From: Companilactobacillus alimentarius DSM 20249
GTDB taxonomy: Bacteria > Bacillota > Bacilli > Lactobacillales > Lactobacillaceae
Direction of reading: 5' to 3'
Assembly: GCF_002849895.1 (NCBI RefSeq)
Contig: NZ_CP018867.1
Location: forward strand, 1,612,001-1,676,000
DNA length: 64,000 bases
A program made the position numbers and the translations under genes. A model generated the notes under the pieces. It was not told where the DNA came from. It did no database searches and saw only the letters and a list, made by a program, of their open reading frames with translations. Numbering within the stretch: position 1 is the first letter of the stretch; each line of letters opens with the position of its first letter. Shown here in pieces: positions 43,577 through 54,149 of the stretch.

Positions 43577-44170
43577 TTGAAATATAATCCGAATCAAAAA
43601 CAATCAAGAGGAATTCAACGCACCCAAAGAGCCTTTGCGGCCGCTATGTTTAAATCCTTAGCGGAGAAACCTTTTGATAAAATTACAATAAATGCACTTT
43701 GCCAGCGTGCTGACTATCCACGAGCCACTTTTTATAATTATTTTGATGATAAATTTGATTTATTGAATTTTTGTTGGTTCAAAATAGCTCAAGATATTCA
43801 TTTGAACGTGAATGATGTGCATCTAAATCGGGCAACCATTAAAGAAGCTTTTGCCCAAATTTATAAACTATTTAATAGTTATCAATCTCTTCTTTTGAGT
43901 ATTATTGAGAATAATCCCATCGACAGTCCCTTGGTCAATCATTTTATTCGCTATTTTACACAAATTATTTATACTTCTATCAAATCAAATCTTAATTTGA
44001 AAGCCATTCAAACCCCTACGGAGTTAGTTGCTCAACATTGTAGCTCTACAATTTTAGAGGTATTGAAGTGGATCTATTTGGGACAACACAAAGTCTCCCT
44101 TGAAGAAGCTGAGAATTACTTGAGTGAACTATTGTCAGGCCCCATTTACTTAGAAGATAACCCTGAATAA
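43577..44170 (+). CDS. TetR-family transcriptional repressor
   Basis: A 197-residue TetR-type protein. N-terminal helix-turn-helix: TQRAFAAAMFKSLAEKPFDK then INALCQRADYPRATFYNYFDDKFDLL; the C-terminal ligand domain has the TetR_C layout. I chose TTG 43577 (GAGG at 9 nt); the alternative TTG at 43535 would place the start on the operator and has no RBS. It probably controls the divergent MmpL exporter in response to its substrate. Confidence 0.85.
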   Translation: MKYNPNQKQSRGIQRTQRAFAAAMFKSLAEKPFDKITINALCQRADYPRATFYNYFDDKFDLLNFCWFKIAQDIHLNVNDVHLNRATIKEAFAQIYKLFNSYQSLLLSIIENNPIDSPLVNHFIRYFTQIIYTSIKSNLNLKAIQTPTELVAQHCSSTILEVLKWIYLGQHKVSLEEAENYLSELLSGPIYLEDNPE

Positions 44171-44253
44171 TTATGAAAATGGTTGACCCTTTTTCCATTC
44201 TTTGAAAAAAGAGTATTATGGGACTTATATATTGAACTGAAGGGTGTCTTCTT

Positions 44254-45192
44254 ATGGGTGTTTTTTTCTCTAGTATTCAAGGAATACTAATAATTATTGT
44301 TTTAATTGCTGTAGGTTACGGTTTAACCCACCTAGGTTGGTTCTCGGAGAACTCAACTAAACTGATTGCCAGATTGGTCACGCAAGTCGCACTTCCAACT
44401 TATATGATCTCAACGATCACCAAAGATTTTACTGCTGAAAAATTGATCAAATTGTTACCTGACTTGGCGATTCCGGTTCTTTCGATGACGATTTTGATTT
44501 TTGTTTCTATTATATTAATCAAAATCTTAAAGATTGATCCCAAGCATAAAGGGCTCTTCTCCTCTATGTTTTTCAATTCGAACACTGTCTTCGTCGGACT
44601 ACCCGTTAATATGGCTTTGTTTGGTGAAAAGAGTCTTCCTTACGTCTTAGTTTATTACATGGCTAACACGACTTTCTTTTGGACATTGGGAACTTATTTA
44701 ATTCAAATGGATGGTGAAATAAAGGGTAAATTCAAACTCAAAACCACTTTGAAGAAAATTTTTTCACCACCATTACTAGGATTTATCATCGGACTTATCT
44801 TAGTTATGTTGCACATTCAGTTGCCGAAGTTCTTAATGTCAGACTTTGAATATCTCGGCAATTTAACTATTCCATTGTCGATGATTTTCATCGGTATTTC
44901 AATTTATAACGCCGGTTTAAAGAATATTTCCTTTCACAAAGACAATGTTGCTATTCTAGTAGGAAGATTCATCTGTGCACCACTATTAATGGCTGCACTC
45001 TTCTTATTTATTCCTGCTACCCCATTAATGAGACAAGTTTTTATCGTTCAAGCTGCCATGCCTGTAATGACAAATGCTCCAGTTGTTGCCAAACTTTATC
45101 ACGCTGACTCTAATTACGCCGCCATTATGGTTACCGAAACAACCCTATTAAGTTTAATTGTTGTCCCTATTATTATGGTGCTTATAAAATAA
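44254..45192 (+). CDS. AEC-family transporter (auxin efflux carrier type)
   Basis: A 312-residue membrane protein with ten helices in two inverted halves. Typical AEC segments are LTHLGWFSENSTKLIARLVTQVALP, FFNSNTVFVGLPV and AAMPVMTNAPVVAKLY. Lactic-acid-bacterial members often carry malate or other organic acids; the substrate here is undetermined. RBS AAGGGTG. Single-gene unit. Confidence 0.85.
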   Translation: MGVFFSSIQGILIIIVLIAVGYGLTHLGWFSENSTKLIARLVTQVALPTYMISTITKDFTAEKLIKLLPDLAIPVLSMTILIFVSIILIKILKIDPKHKGLFSSMFFNSNTVFVGLPVNMALFGEKSLPYVLVYYMANTTFFWTLGTYLIQMDGEIKGKFKLKTTLKKIFSPPLLGFIIGLILVMLHIQLPKFLMSDFEYLGNLTIPLSMIFIGISIYNAGLKNISFHKDNVAILVGRFICAPLLMAALFLFIPATPLMRQVFIVQAAMPVMTNAPVVAKLYHADSNYAAIMVTETTLLSLIVVPIIMVLIK

Positions 45193-45289
45193 CTATTTAC
45201 CTCTCTGGATTTTTTCACAAAGTTTATTTCCTCACACCCAGAAAAGGCTTACAATGTTGATATAAAGTTGTGATGAAGGAGTGAATTTT

Positions 45290-46296
45290 ATGTTTTTTAT
45301 TGATACATCCAGAAATGGCAAACCAGTTTATGATGCAATTGTCAATCAATCGCTAGATAACTACCTAGTTAACGATTTAAGACTGGAAGGACACGGACTT
45401 ATTCTTTATGTCAACAATCCTTCTGTAATCATCGGTGTTAATCAAAATGCTTATGCTGAAGTAAACTTACCCTATCTTAAGAAAAAGAAACTACAACTAG
45501 TCAGAAGAACTTCTGGTGGTGGCGCCGTCTATCACGATTACGGCAATTTTATTTTCGAAAATATTGTCATTGGTAACGACGATCACTTCGCTGATTATGC
45601 ATAATCGACGCACTCCACGATATGGGTGCTAAAACAGTTGAGATGCGTGGTAGAAACGATATTGTTGTCGACGATAAGAAGTTCTCCGGTATGACTATGT
45701 TTAAAGTTGGCGACTCCTTTGCTGCTGGTGGAACTTTAATGTTTGATCTTGACATGGACACCGCTAGCAAAGTCCTCACACCTGAAAAAGATAAACTGGA
45801 ATCAAAGGGTGTTAAGTCCGTTAACAAACGTATCACTAATATCAAACCTTATCTCGATGAACCATTTAGAAGTATGTCACCCGTCGAGTTTAAAGATGAA
45901 CTTTTAAAACGCATTTTTAAAGTTGATAAGCTTTCTGATATTAAAACATATAAACTAACTGATCACGATTGGGAAATTATTGATTCCCGCTTGAAAGATA
46001 AATACGATACAGACGCTTGGAATTACGGTAAGAACCCCGGATTCACTAACTACGTTTCCAAACATTTTGATATTGGAACAGTTGCCTTCAATTTCTCTTT
46101 GAAAGATAATAAAATTTCCAACATTAAAATTTACGGTGACTTCATTACTGGCGGTGACATCACTTTGATTGAAAAGTCATTGCTAGGTGCTGAATTCACC
46201 AACGATGGTTTAACTTCTGCGCTTGAAAAAGTTGATTTAGAGGCTAACCTAGGTAAAATACAGCCACAAGCTTTGGTCGATTTACTTTTATCATAA
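45290..46296 (+). pseudogene. lplA: Lipoate-protein ligase A, frameshifted
   Basis: The first frame (45290-45604) has the lipoate-ligase N-terminus with RRTSGGGAVYHDYGNFIF and stops after HFADYA. The second frame continues from about 45601 with IIDALHDMGAKTVEMRGRND and FSGMTMFKVGDSFAAGGTL, through the accessory domain to 46296. Adding one base near 45599-45600 would join them into a normal protein of about 335 residues. LplA activates lipoate and attaches it to E2/GcvH. Only the second frame starting at ATG 45622 could be translated separately, without a clear RBS. Either a true inactivating deletion or a sequencing error. Confidence 0.9.
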
Positions 46297-46300
46297 AAAT

Positions 46301-46352
46301 GAAAAAAAGACTAGTATAACAACCATTTAATAGTTGTCATACTAGTCTTTTT
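46301..46352. terminator. Bidirectional terminator between lplA and guaB
   Basis: A long stem AAAAAGACTAGTAT.ACAAC with its complement, A7 on the left and T5 on the right, between convergent genes. Confidence 0.92.
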
Positions 46353-46369
46353 ATCGTTATAACGGTAAA

Positions 46370-47893
<1,524 letters not shown>

Positions 47894-47949
47894 TTTATAC
47901 ACATGGTATCTAATTTTTTCTCGATAGTCAATTAAAGTCTGCGAAAAGA

Positions 47950-47981
47950 AATAGGGTAACCGTTATAACGGTTACCCTATT
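47950..47981 (-). terminator. Perfect 32-bp palindrome, probable terminator
   Basis: AATAGGGTAACCGTTA followed directly by its exact complement gives a 32-bp palindrome without a spacer; its centre is CGTTATAACG. It overlaps the stop codon of the 118-residue protein gene. On the minus strand it is followed by TCTTTT, so it can act as a terminator, though the T-run is weak. Confidence 0.6.
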
Positions 47982-48333
47982 CATACATTTTTATTGCAAT
48001 AACTTTATAATTCCATAAATTTTCTTTTTTTAAATAAAAATCAAATCTTCTTTTCTTCAAGTACAGTTTATAGTGAATCACATTATTCTTACGTGAGACA
48101 TACTCATTGATCCGCTGTAATTCATGCTTACTATTCTTCTTTAAATACTCAGCCGTTTTATCATCAATCGCTATTTCGGCTATTTTTAATTTATTTTGAA
48201 GCGCATTTTTGCAGGCGAACTCCATTCTTTTACGAATCAAATCATTTATGAATAGTAATATCATTATTACCACCATAATTAATAATAATAGTCCACCATA
48301 TATTTCTGCCAATTCTATACTTGAAACGTTCAT
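47977..48333 (-). CDS. Single-pass membrane protein, unknown function
   Basis: A 118-residue protein with one N-terminal membrane helix (about 12-32, GGLLLLIMVVIMILLFI) and a basic cytosolic domain (KHELQRINEYVSRKNNVIHY, then YLKKRRFDFYLKKENLW). I recognise no family. It stands upstream of guaB but ends in a strong palindrome, so it is probably separately transcribed. Confidence 0.55.
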   Translation of the reverse strand: MNVSSIELAEIYGGLLLLIMVVIMILLFINDLIRKRMEFACKNALQNKLKIAEIAIDDKTAEYLKKNSKHELQRINEYVSRKNNVIHYKLYLKKRRFDFYLKKENLWNYKVIAIKMYE

Positions 48334-48463
48334 AACCTATCAACACTTTTATATTTATTTTAATTAAATAATATCATGAGGATATTATTATTATCAAATA
48401 CTGCGCTTACAAGTTCGTGTGTGGTAAGATTTCTCTACAAACGTTTTTGGGGGAATTTATAAT

Positions 48464-48775
48464 ATGAAAAAATTGGTTCGGGACAAAATACCCGATATTA
48501 TTCATGATGGAACTAAATTTGAAGTTCTTTCGAATGAGGACTACCGCACCTCACTACGAGAGAAGTTAATTGAAGAAGCTGTTGAAGTCAAAGACTCTAA
48601 CACTCGTGCTAATCTAGTTGAAGAATTAGGCGATCTGGAAGAAGTTATCCGCGCTATTTTGGACGATGCCTCCATTACCTATGAGGAAATGGACAGTTTG
48701 CGCCAAGCTAAAATAAATCAAAAAGGCAAATTCATGGAAAAGTTTGTTATGATAAATAGCAATGAAGAATCATAA
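48464..48775 (+). CDS. MazG-like NTP pyrophosphohydrolase
   Basis: A 103-residue all-alpha protein of the phosphoribosyl-ATP pyrophosphohydrolase/MazG-like superfamily. It starts MKKLVRDKIPDII and has the metal-binding EEAVEVKDS and EELGDLEEVIRAIL motifs. It probably hydrolyses a non-canonical or excess NTP. RBS GGGGGA. No his genes are nearby, so a role in histidine synthesis is unlikely. Confidence 0.82.
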   Translation: MKKLVRDKIPDIIHDGTKFEVLSNEDYRTSLREKLIEEAVEVKDSNTRANLVEELGDLEEVIRAILDDASITYEEMDSLRQAKINQKGKFMEKFVMINSNEES

Positions 48776-48845
48776 TTTACACATTGTATGCTATTTGAAA
48801 ACAGTCTAATATAATATTTATACTTTTAATAGAAAGAAGATTAAA

Positions 48846-49217
48846 ATGCAAATCTTAACTTTATTCTTAGTTGCACTAGTGGCTTTGGAACATATCGGCA
48901 TTGCAGGTTTAGAAATGTTTGCTAAACCTGAGAAACAAGCCGAACTTTTCGATATGCCTTTGGAATTCATTAAAAATAAACATGCCAAAATGGCTTTAGC
49001 CAATCAAGGTATTTATAATGGTCTTTTGGGAATTCTTATTCTCATGATGATTCTCTTCTTCACAGGAACTACTTTGAAAATAATTCTAATTATGTTAATG
49101 CTTTACGTCATCATCGTTGCTATTTATGGAGCTGCGACTGCTACTAAAAAGATTATCTACTTACAAGGTTTACCTGCCCTTATAGCTTTAGTTTTCGTAC
49201 TTTTCTTTTATAACTAG
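48846..49217 (+). CDS. DUF1304-family membrane protein
   Basis: A 123-residue membrane protein with four helices. It shows the DUF1304 layout: EHIGIAGLEMF, then a conserved loop KMALANQGIYNGLLG and YGAATATKKIIYLQGLPAL. The function is unknown; some homologues lie near stress genes. RBS AGAAAGAAG is modest. It may be co-transcribed with the downstream flippase gene 43 bp away. Confidence 0.82.
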   Translation: MQILTLFLVALVALEHIGIAGLEMFAKPEKQAELFDMPLEFIKNKHAKMALANQGIYNGLLGILILMMILFFTGTTLKIILIMLMLYVIIVAIYGAATATKKIIYLQGLPALIALVFVLFFYN

Positions 49218-49260
49218 AGTTACTTAATTTGAGCAATTTTATCAAAGAATGGAAAAAAAT

Positions 49261-50874
49261 ATGAAAAAAGATTCATTACTAAAAAGTTCCCTGTGGATTT
49301 CAATCAGCGGAATAATTTCTCGAGTTCTGGCAGTTGTCTATATTATTCCTTGGAATATTTGGATTGGTCCTTTGGCTGTCAATGCTGCTAATTCCATGTA
49401 CGGGAAAGTCTACAATATTTACAATCTCTTTTTGATCATCGCAACAGCCGGAATCCCTTCAGCTATCTCTAAAGAAGTCGCTTCTCATAACGCTTTAGGA
49501 CGCTTTGATCAGAGTGAAAAACTCTTCAAGAAATACAGTTTTTATATGACTTTAGTCGGTATCGGTTGTGCTGCTATCATGTTCTTTGGTGCCAAGTATG
49601 TAGCAATCGTCTTAGCTGCCGGCGATATGCGTGTTGTAACGCCGATTAAATACTTGAGTGTCGCTATGCTTATCATTCCAGCCCTGGGTATTTTAAGAGG
49701 TTACATCCAAGGATATGCCTTCATTTCTTATTCTGCCTTTTCTCAAGTCATCGAACAAATCGCTCGTGTTGCTTATATGCTTTATGCAACCTACACAATC
49801 ATGGTTTTACAAAAGGGCAATTACGTTTCCGCCGTTAATCAATCGACTTTGGCTTCATTTATCGGAGCTACATTAGCCTATGTCTTCTTGTTGTGGATTC
49901 GTGTTCGTGTGAGAAAATCAACTACTATCGAAGATATTAAAACTAAAGACGATCTCCCAACTGACGGTTCATTAGACATCAATTTTGGATCTATGTTACG
50001 TTCGGCCATTCCATTTTTATTGGTCGATACTATCATGACCGTCTTACAATTGTTTGACCAAACTACCTTCACTTGGATCTACCAACTGATTCTTCACGCT
50101 AGCGAAAAAACAATTGATAACTTATATGCAATGTTTGGTTTCCAAGCTAATAAAATTATCATGGTCTTAGTTTCACTAGCCATTTCCGTTTCTGCTTCTG
50201 TTATTCCAGCACTATCGGCTATGGTCAGCAAAAAAGCCTCAGATGAATACATTCAAAGTTTCATGCGTAAAATCGTACAATTCACTGTTTTCATCATTTT
50301 GCCTGCTACTTTTGGCGTGATTGCTATCAGTCGTCAGCTTTGGACCGCATTCGTTTTTTACGACCAAAGCATTCTTGGTTCCAAAGTATTGATTGTCTCT
50401 TGTGTGGAAGCTTTCTTCTACTGTATTTTCATGATTTTGGAAAATATTCTCCAAGTTACTCGACACATGAGAAAATCAATGTTGTATCTAGCAATTGCTT
50501 ACTTACTAAAGATTATCTTACAGTTGCCGTTAACGTTGGCTCTGGGCGTTTATGGACCTGTCACAGCAACAGCTATTTCCTTTATCATCATGAGTCACTT
50601 TGCCTTTAGACTGATCAATAAGCAGTTTAAAATTGTTGATAAAGTTTTAGGCAAAAAATTATTGCGGATTCTGTTTGACGGTTTAGTCATGCTCTTTGTC
50701 GTATCGATAGCCAATTTCTTAATTGTCAAAGTCATCTCTGACGCTACCAAAGTTGGTGCCATTATCGTCATCATCATCTGTGGAATCATCGGTGTTCTCG
50801 TTTATGGATTGATGAGTTATAAAGATGGCTCATTGAACATCTTGAAAGAAATTCGCGATACTAAAATTTATTAA
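49261..50874 (+). CDS. Polysaccharide/lipid II-type flippase (SpoVB/MurJ-like)
   Basis: A 537-residue MOP-superfamily transporter with fourteen helices. N-terminal SLWISISGIISRVLAVVYIIPW and IATAGIPSAISKEVA are typical of the SpoVB/YtgP group. It probably flips lipid-linked cell-wall precursors across the membrane. I prefer ATG 49261; an ATG at 49249 would add four residues, and neither has a strong RBS. Single-gene unit or coupled to DUF1304. Confidence 0.9.
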   Translation: MKKDSLLKSSLWISISGIISRVLAVVYIIPWNIWIGPLAVNAANSMYGKVYNIYNLFLIIATAGIPSAISKEVASHNALGRFDQSEKLFKKYSFYMTLVGIGCAAIMFFGAKYVAIVLAAGDMRVVTPIKYLSVAMLIIPALGILRGYIQGYAFISYSAFSQVIEQIARVAYMLYATYTIMVLQKGNYVSAVNQSTLASFIGATLAYVFLLWIRVRVRKSTTIEDIKTKDDLPTDGSLDINFGSMLRSAIPFLLVDTIMTVLQLFDQTTFTWIYQLILHASEKTIDNLYAMFGFQANKIIMVLVSLAISVSASVIPALSAMVSKKASDEYIQSFMRKIVQFTVFIILPATFGVIAISRQLWTAFVFYDQSILGSKVLIVSCVEAFFYCIFMILENILQVTRHMRKSMLYLAIAYLLKIILQLPLTLALGVYGPVTATAISFIIMSHFAFRLINKQFKIVDKVLGKKLLRILFDGLVMLFVVSIANFLIVKVISDATKVGAIIVIIICGIIGVLVYGLMSYKDGSLNILKEIRDTKIY

Positions 50875-50883
50875 AATTATAAT

Positions 50884-50929
50884 CAGTTCTGGGTAGAAGA
50901 TTCACTTCATTTACTCAGAGCTTTTTTAT
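50884..50929 (+). terminator. Terminator of the flippase gene
   Basis: An imperfect stem AGTTCTGGGTA with TTACTCAGAGCT, followed by T6, 10 bp past the stop. Confidence 0.8.
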
Positions 50930-51033
50930 TTGGAGTCCAATACAAATAGTCTTGTATTTATCCATTAAAATTTCTATTCCATAAAATTTTGAATTATACT
51001 AAGAATATATTTGAAAAGGTTAGGACAAATTTT

Positions 51034-51510
51034 ATGGCATACGAAAAGAAATTTATGGAATTAGCCGCTCAAGAGGCTCAAAAGAATGTAGGGACACAGA
51101 TTGGTGGACCCTTTGGTACCGTTATTGTTAAAGATGGAAAAATTATTGCACAAGGTCGAAATCACGTTTTAGCCAACCATGACCCCTCAGCTCATGGGGA
51201 AATCACCACGATTAGAGAAGCTTGCAAAAAGTTAGGTACGCACGACTTAACTGGATGCGAGTTGTATACAAACGCTTATCCATGCCCTATGTGTTTAGGA
51301 GCGATCATTTGGTCCAATATTAAAACTTGTTACTACGGAAATACTGCTGAGGATGCTAAAGATATCGGTTTCCGAGACGATTTTATTTATAAATTTTTAA
51401 ATGACGGTTTGAAAGATAAACAAGTTCTCGACTTAGAACAATATGACCGTGATATGACTATCAAGGCATTTGATGACTTTAAGAATGATACTTCACACAC
51501 TATTTATTAA
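51034..51510 (+). CDS. guaD: Guanine deaminase
   Basis: A 158-residue cytidine-deaminase-fold enzyme closely similar in layout to B. subtilis GuaD (156 residues). Zinc site: AHGEITTIREAC and YPCPMCLGAIIW; FRDDFIYK near the C-terminus is typical for the guanine-specific group. It converts guanine to xanthine. The start is ATG 51034 behind TTAGGA; the upstream extension from 50989 is unlikely. It ends 4 bp from the convergent MFS gene, with no terminator between. Confidence 0.88.
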   Translation: MAYEKKFMELAAQEAQKNVGTQIGGPFGTVIVKDGKIIAQGRNHVLANHDPSAHGEITTIREACKKLGTHDLTGCELYTNAYPCPMCLGAIIWSNIKTCYYGNTAEDAKDIGFRDDFIYKFLNDGLKDKQVLDLEQYDRDMTIKAFDDFKNDTSHTIY

Positions 51511-51514
51511 AGGT

Positions 51515-52732
51515 CTATTCATTGTAGTTCACTCCTTTACCCACTATTTCCAACAAAAATAATGTTAAAAGCAAACTAACTATACCATTCACTAAGAAAA
51601 TCACTTGGTAGTTCACTTTGGCGAACACAATACTAAATATAAATACAGCAATTGGTGTTAAAATCTGTGCAGCTGTATACATTGACGTGTTGACTTTTCC
51701 AAGATCTTCTTCAGGAACTACTTTTTGTACATATGTAAAAATGGGAGGCTCCGAGATAGCATTCATTATGCCAATCGAAAACTCAAAAAATGCAAAGATG
51801 AATAAAACGTAATGTGGTAGAACAAAAAGTGACAAACCTAAAAGGAACAATTGTAAACTAGGTACCCAATACATATTTCTTATAAATTTGAAAACATTTT
51901 TTAAACTCACCAATGTAATAATTATCCCACCAATAAGTGCACCGACAGAATATATACCTTCAATGTTTCCACTAATTGTTGTCGAATACTTCAAAATTTG
52001 TATTACAACATAAGGCATTCCTATAACGAGAGCAGTGCTGGTAATATTTAGACACATAGTAACTATTAAAAAGAAACGTACTGCTGGATATTTATTCAGG
52101 GACTTGAATATATTCAAGTTACGTACTTGTTTTGCATTATCTACATCATTATTATCAAAATGTGTTACCACTGTTAAAATTAACGTTACTACCTCCGTAA
52201 CAATTTGCAAAATAATCAACCATTTGAAATCTATAATTCCAAATAAGAATCCCGCTATTGCAGGAGCTAAGATACTTGACACCGTGGCAGCAGTTGATTC
52301 AATTGAATTTAATCTTTGAATGTGTTCACCATTTACTATTTGCGGAGTTGATGATAAATATGAGATGGTAAAAAAGCGAGCTGTAATATTATTCAAACAA
52401 ACAACTACAATAGCTGAAATCAATATATTAGTATGAAATATCTCAAAAACTAAAAAGTATATGATAAGTGTTAGAATCAGTGCACTTTCAGCTATTAAGG
52501 CAATATTCTTTCTTTGATATCTATCAACAGTATTTCCCACCCAAGGGGCGACAAGTACACCCACTAATGGCCCAATAATCAAACTCGTTCCATAACCCAT
52601 TGCTGAACCTGTAACTTGGAGCAATTTAAGGGACAAAGCATAATTAAATATTGACGCACCTAAATCATTAATTACTGTTGTAGCTCCTGCTTTAATTAAT
52701 TGTTTATTTGTAGCAGTTTCTTCAAGATCCAT
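51515..52732 (-). CDS. MFS transporter (DHA3/MefA-like)
   Basis: A 405-residue major-facilitator protein with twelve helices. Loop 2-3 reads APWVGNTVDRYQRKN, a variant of the MFS signature. It resembles drug:proton antiporters of the macrolide-efflux (MefA) type, which often have loose specificity; the substrate is unknown. AAGAAG-type RBS is weak (GGGTGGGAT region). A terminator-like hairpin lies 20 bp upstream, ending the preceding small gene. Confidence 0.85.
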   Translation of the reverse strand: MDLEETATNKQLIKAGATTVINDLGASIFNYALSLKLLQVTGSAMGYGTSLIIGPLVGVLVAPWVGNTVDRYQRKNIALIAESALILTLIIYFLVFEIFHTNILISAIVVVCLNNITARFFTISYLSSTPQIVNGEHIQRLNSIESTAATVSSILAPAIAGFLFGIIDFKWLIILQIVTEVVTLILTVVTHFDNNDVDNAKQVRNLNIFKSLNKYPAVRFFLIVTMCLNITSTALVIGMPYVVIQILKYSTTISGNIEGIYSVGALIGGIIITLVSLKNVFKFIRNMYWVPSLQLFLLGLSLFVLPHYVLFIFAFFEFSIGIMNAISEPPIFTYVQKVVPEEDLGKVNTSMYTAAQILTPIAVFIFSIVFAKVNYQVIFLVNGIVSLLLTLFLLEIVGKGVNYNE

Positions 52733-52751
52733 CTATCCCACCCCACTTCTA

Positions 52752-52793
52752 AAAAGAACACTGAAACTAATAAAAGTCTCGGTGTTCTTTTTA
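52752..52793 (-). terminator. Terminator upstream of the MFS gene
   Basis: AAAAAGAACACCGAGA with its near-complement forms a stem of about 13 bp, followed on the minus strand by TTTTTAG. It follows the 35-residue frame and precedes the MFS start by 20 bp, so the MFS gene may rely on partial read-through or a promoter in the hairpin region. Confidence 0.65.
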
Positions 52794-52795
52794 AG

Positions 52796-52903
52796 CTAAT
52801 TATCTTTCTTGTTAAAAGTATTATTTACTCTTGTCTTATACTCAGCTTTATAATCCTCCCAAACTTGTTTAGTAATTTCCCCTTTGGCAAGTTTAGATTT
52901 CAT
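52796..52903 (-). CDS. 35-residue SHOCT-like small protein or fragment
   Basis: The frame starts MKSKLAKGEITKQVWEDYKA and ends NNTFNKKDN. The LAKGEIT-x5-Y-KAEY pattern resembles the C-terminal SHOCT oligomerisation motif (L..GxIT..EF...K). The RBS is poor. It ends 3 bp before a terminator, which favours a former or real gene. It may be the remains of a longer protein. The 270 bp between it and the fructokinase gene hold only AT-rich sequence and a cre box. Confidence 0.35.
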   Translation of the reverse strand: MKSKLAKGEITKQVWEDYKAEYKTRVNNTFNKKDN

Positions 52904-53144
52904 TTTCTAATTTCATTAATTAAGTTATAATCTTAAAATATAAAGAAGTCAATATTTCTTAATATTCAATTCTACATTTTTATATCTAGCTTTTCTAATC
53001 CTTAGCAACAATACATAACAATCGTTTATAAACACTATTTTAAAATTAGAAAATAATTAGTAAAAAATGAGTAACATTAAAATTACAATTATAAACCGCA
53101 TTCCAATTTGACCTTGAAAATAAATAATAGTATCTTATTAGTAT

Positions 53145-53158
53145 TGAAAACGATTGCT
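53145..53158. promoter_or_regulatory. cre-like site of the fructokinase gene
   Basis: TGAAAACGATTGCT matches the cre consensus at 12 of 14 positions and lies 19 bp upstream of the start codon. Confidence 0.55.
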
Positions 53159-53177
53159 AAATTGAGGAGAGATTATT

Positions 53178-54050
53178 TTGCTAGTAGGAAGTATTGAAGC
53201 AGGTGGAACAAAATTTGTTTGTGCCGTTGGTGACGAGGACTACCGTATCAAGGATAGTGTCCATTTCCCAACCACAACACCAGAGGAAACATTACAAAAG
53301 GCCATTGATTATTTCAAGAAGTTTGATATTCAAGCTTTAGGAATTGCATCATTTGGTCCTATCGAACAACGTAAGAATTCACCAAAATATGGTTATATCA
53401 CATCTACACCTAAGCCAGGTTGGAAGGACACTAACTTTATCGGTAAGATGAAGGAAGCTTTCGACATTCCAATGTTCTGGACAACCGATGTTAATGGTTC
53501 AGCTTATGGTGAATATATCATGTCGACTTTATCTAACGAGATGATTGACTCTCTTGTTTATTACACTGTTGGAACTGGTGTTGGTGCCGGTGCAATTGAT
53601 AAAGGTAATTTTGTTGGTGGTATGGGACATCCTGAAATGGGTCATACTTTTGTCAAACGTCATCCTGATGACCTCGATTTTAAAGGAATCTGTCCTTTCC
53701 ATGGTGACTGTCTTGAAGGATTAGTCGCAGGACCAACTTTTGATGCTCGTTTAGGAATTAAAGGACAAGATGTTCCATTGACAGACCACGTTTGGGATAT
53801 CATGGCTTACTATGTTGCCCAAGCAGCTATTCAAGCAACTCTTATTCTAAGACCTGACAAAATCGTCTTCGGTGGTGGAGTTGTCAGTGAAGCTTTCTTA
53901 GTTAAAGTTCGTGCTCAATTCAAAGAATTATTAAACGATTATCTTAACGTTCCAGCTTTGGATAAATATATTACTATGCCAGTTATTAAAAATAACGGTT
54001 CAGCTACATTGGGCGACTTTGCCTTAGCTATCCGTGAATTACAAGAATAA
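53178..54050 (+). CDS. scrK: Fructokinase (ROK family)
   Basis: A 290-residue ROK fructokinase. It shows GSIEAGGTKFVCAVG (ATP), TTDVNGSAYGEY (catalytic Asp), VGTGVGAGAI, the zinc site HPEMGH-x15-CPFHGDC and FGGGVVSE. It phosphorylates fructose in the cytosol. The start is TTG 53178 with GAGGAGA 7 nt upstream; there is no ATG nearby. No sucrose genes adjoin it, so it is a free-standing unit. Confidence 0.93.
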   Translation: MLVGSIEAGGTKFVCAVGDEDYRIKDSVHFPTTTPEETLQKAIDYFKKFDIQALGIASFGPIEQRKNSPKYGYITSTPKPGWKDTNFIGKMKEAFDIPMFWTTDVNGSAYGEYIMSTLSNEMIDSLVYYTVGTGVGAGAIDKGNFVGGMGHPEMGHTFVKRHPDDLDFKGICPFHGDCLEGLVAGPTFDARLGIKGQDVPLTDHVWDIMAYYVAQAAIQATLILRPDKIVFGGGVVSEAFLVKVRAQFKELLNDYLNVPALDKYITMPVIKNNGSATLGDFALAIRELQE

Positions 54051-54054
54051 TTAT

Positions 54055-54106
54055 TAGACAGCTTCGTGTCATTTGAGTTCGAATGATATGAGGCTGTCTT
54101 TATTTG
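54055..54106 (+). terminator. Terminator of scrK
   Basis: AGACAGC/GCTGTCT outer stem with an inner CATT/AATG stem, followed by TTATTT. Confidence 0.8.
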
Positions 54107-54149
54107 TAATATAATTAAAATATCAATTTATTTAATTTGGAGGAAGATT

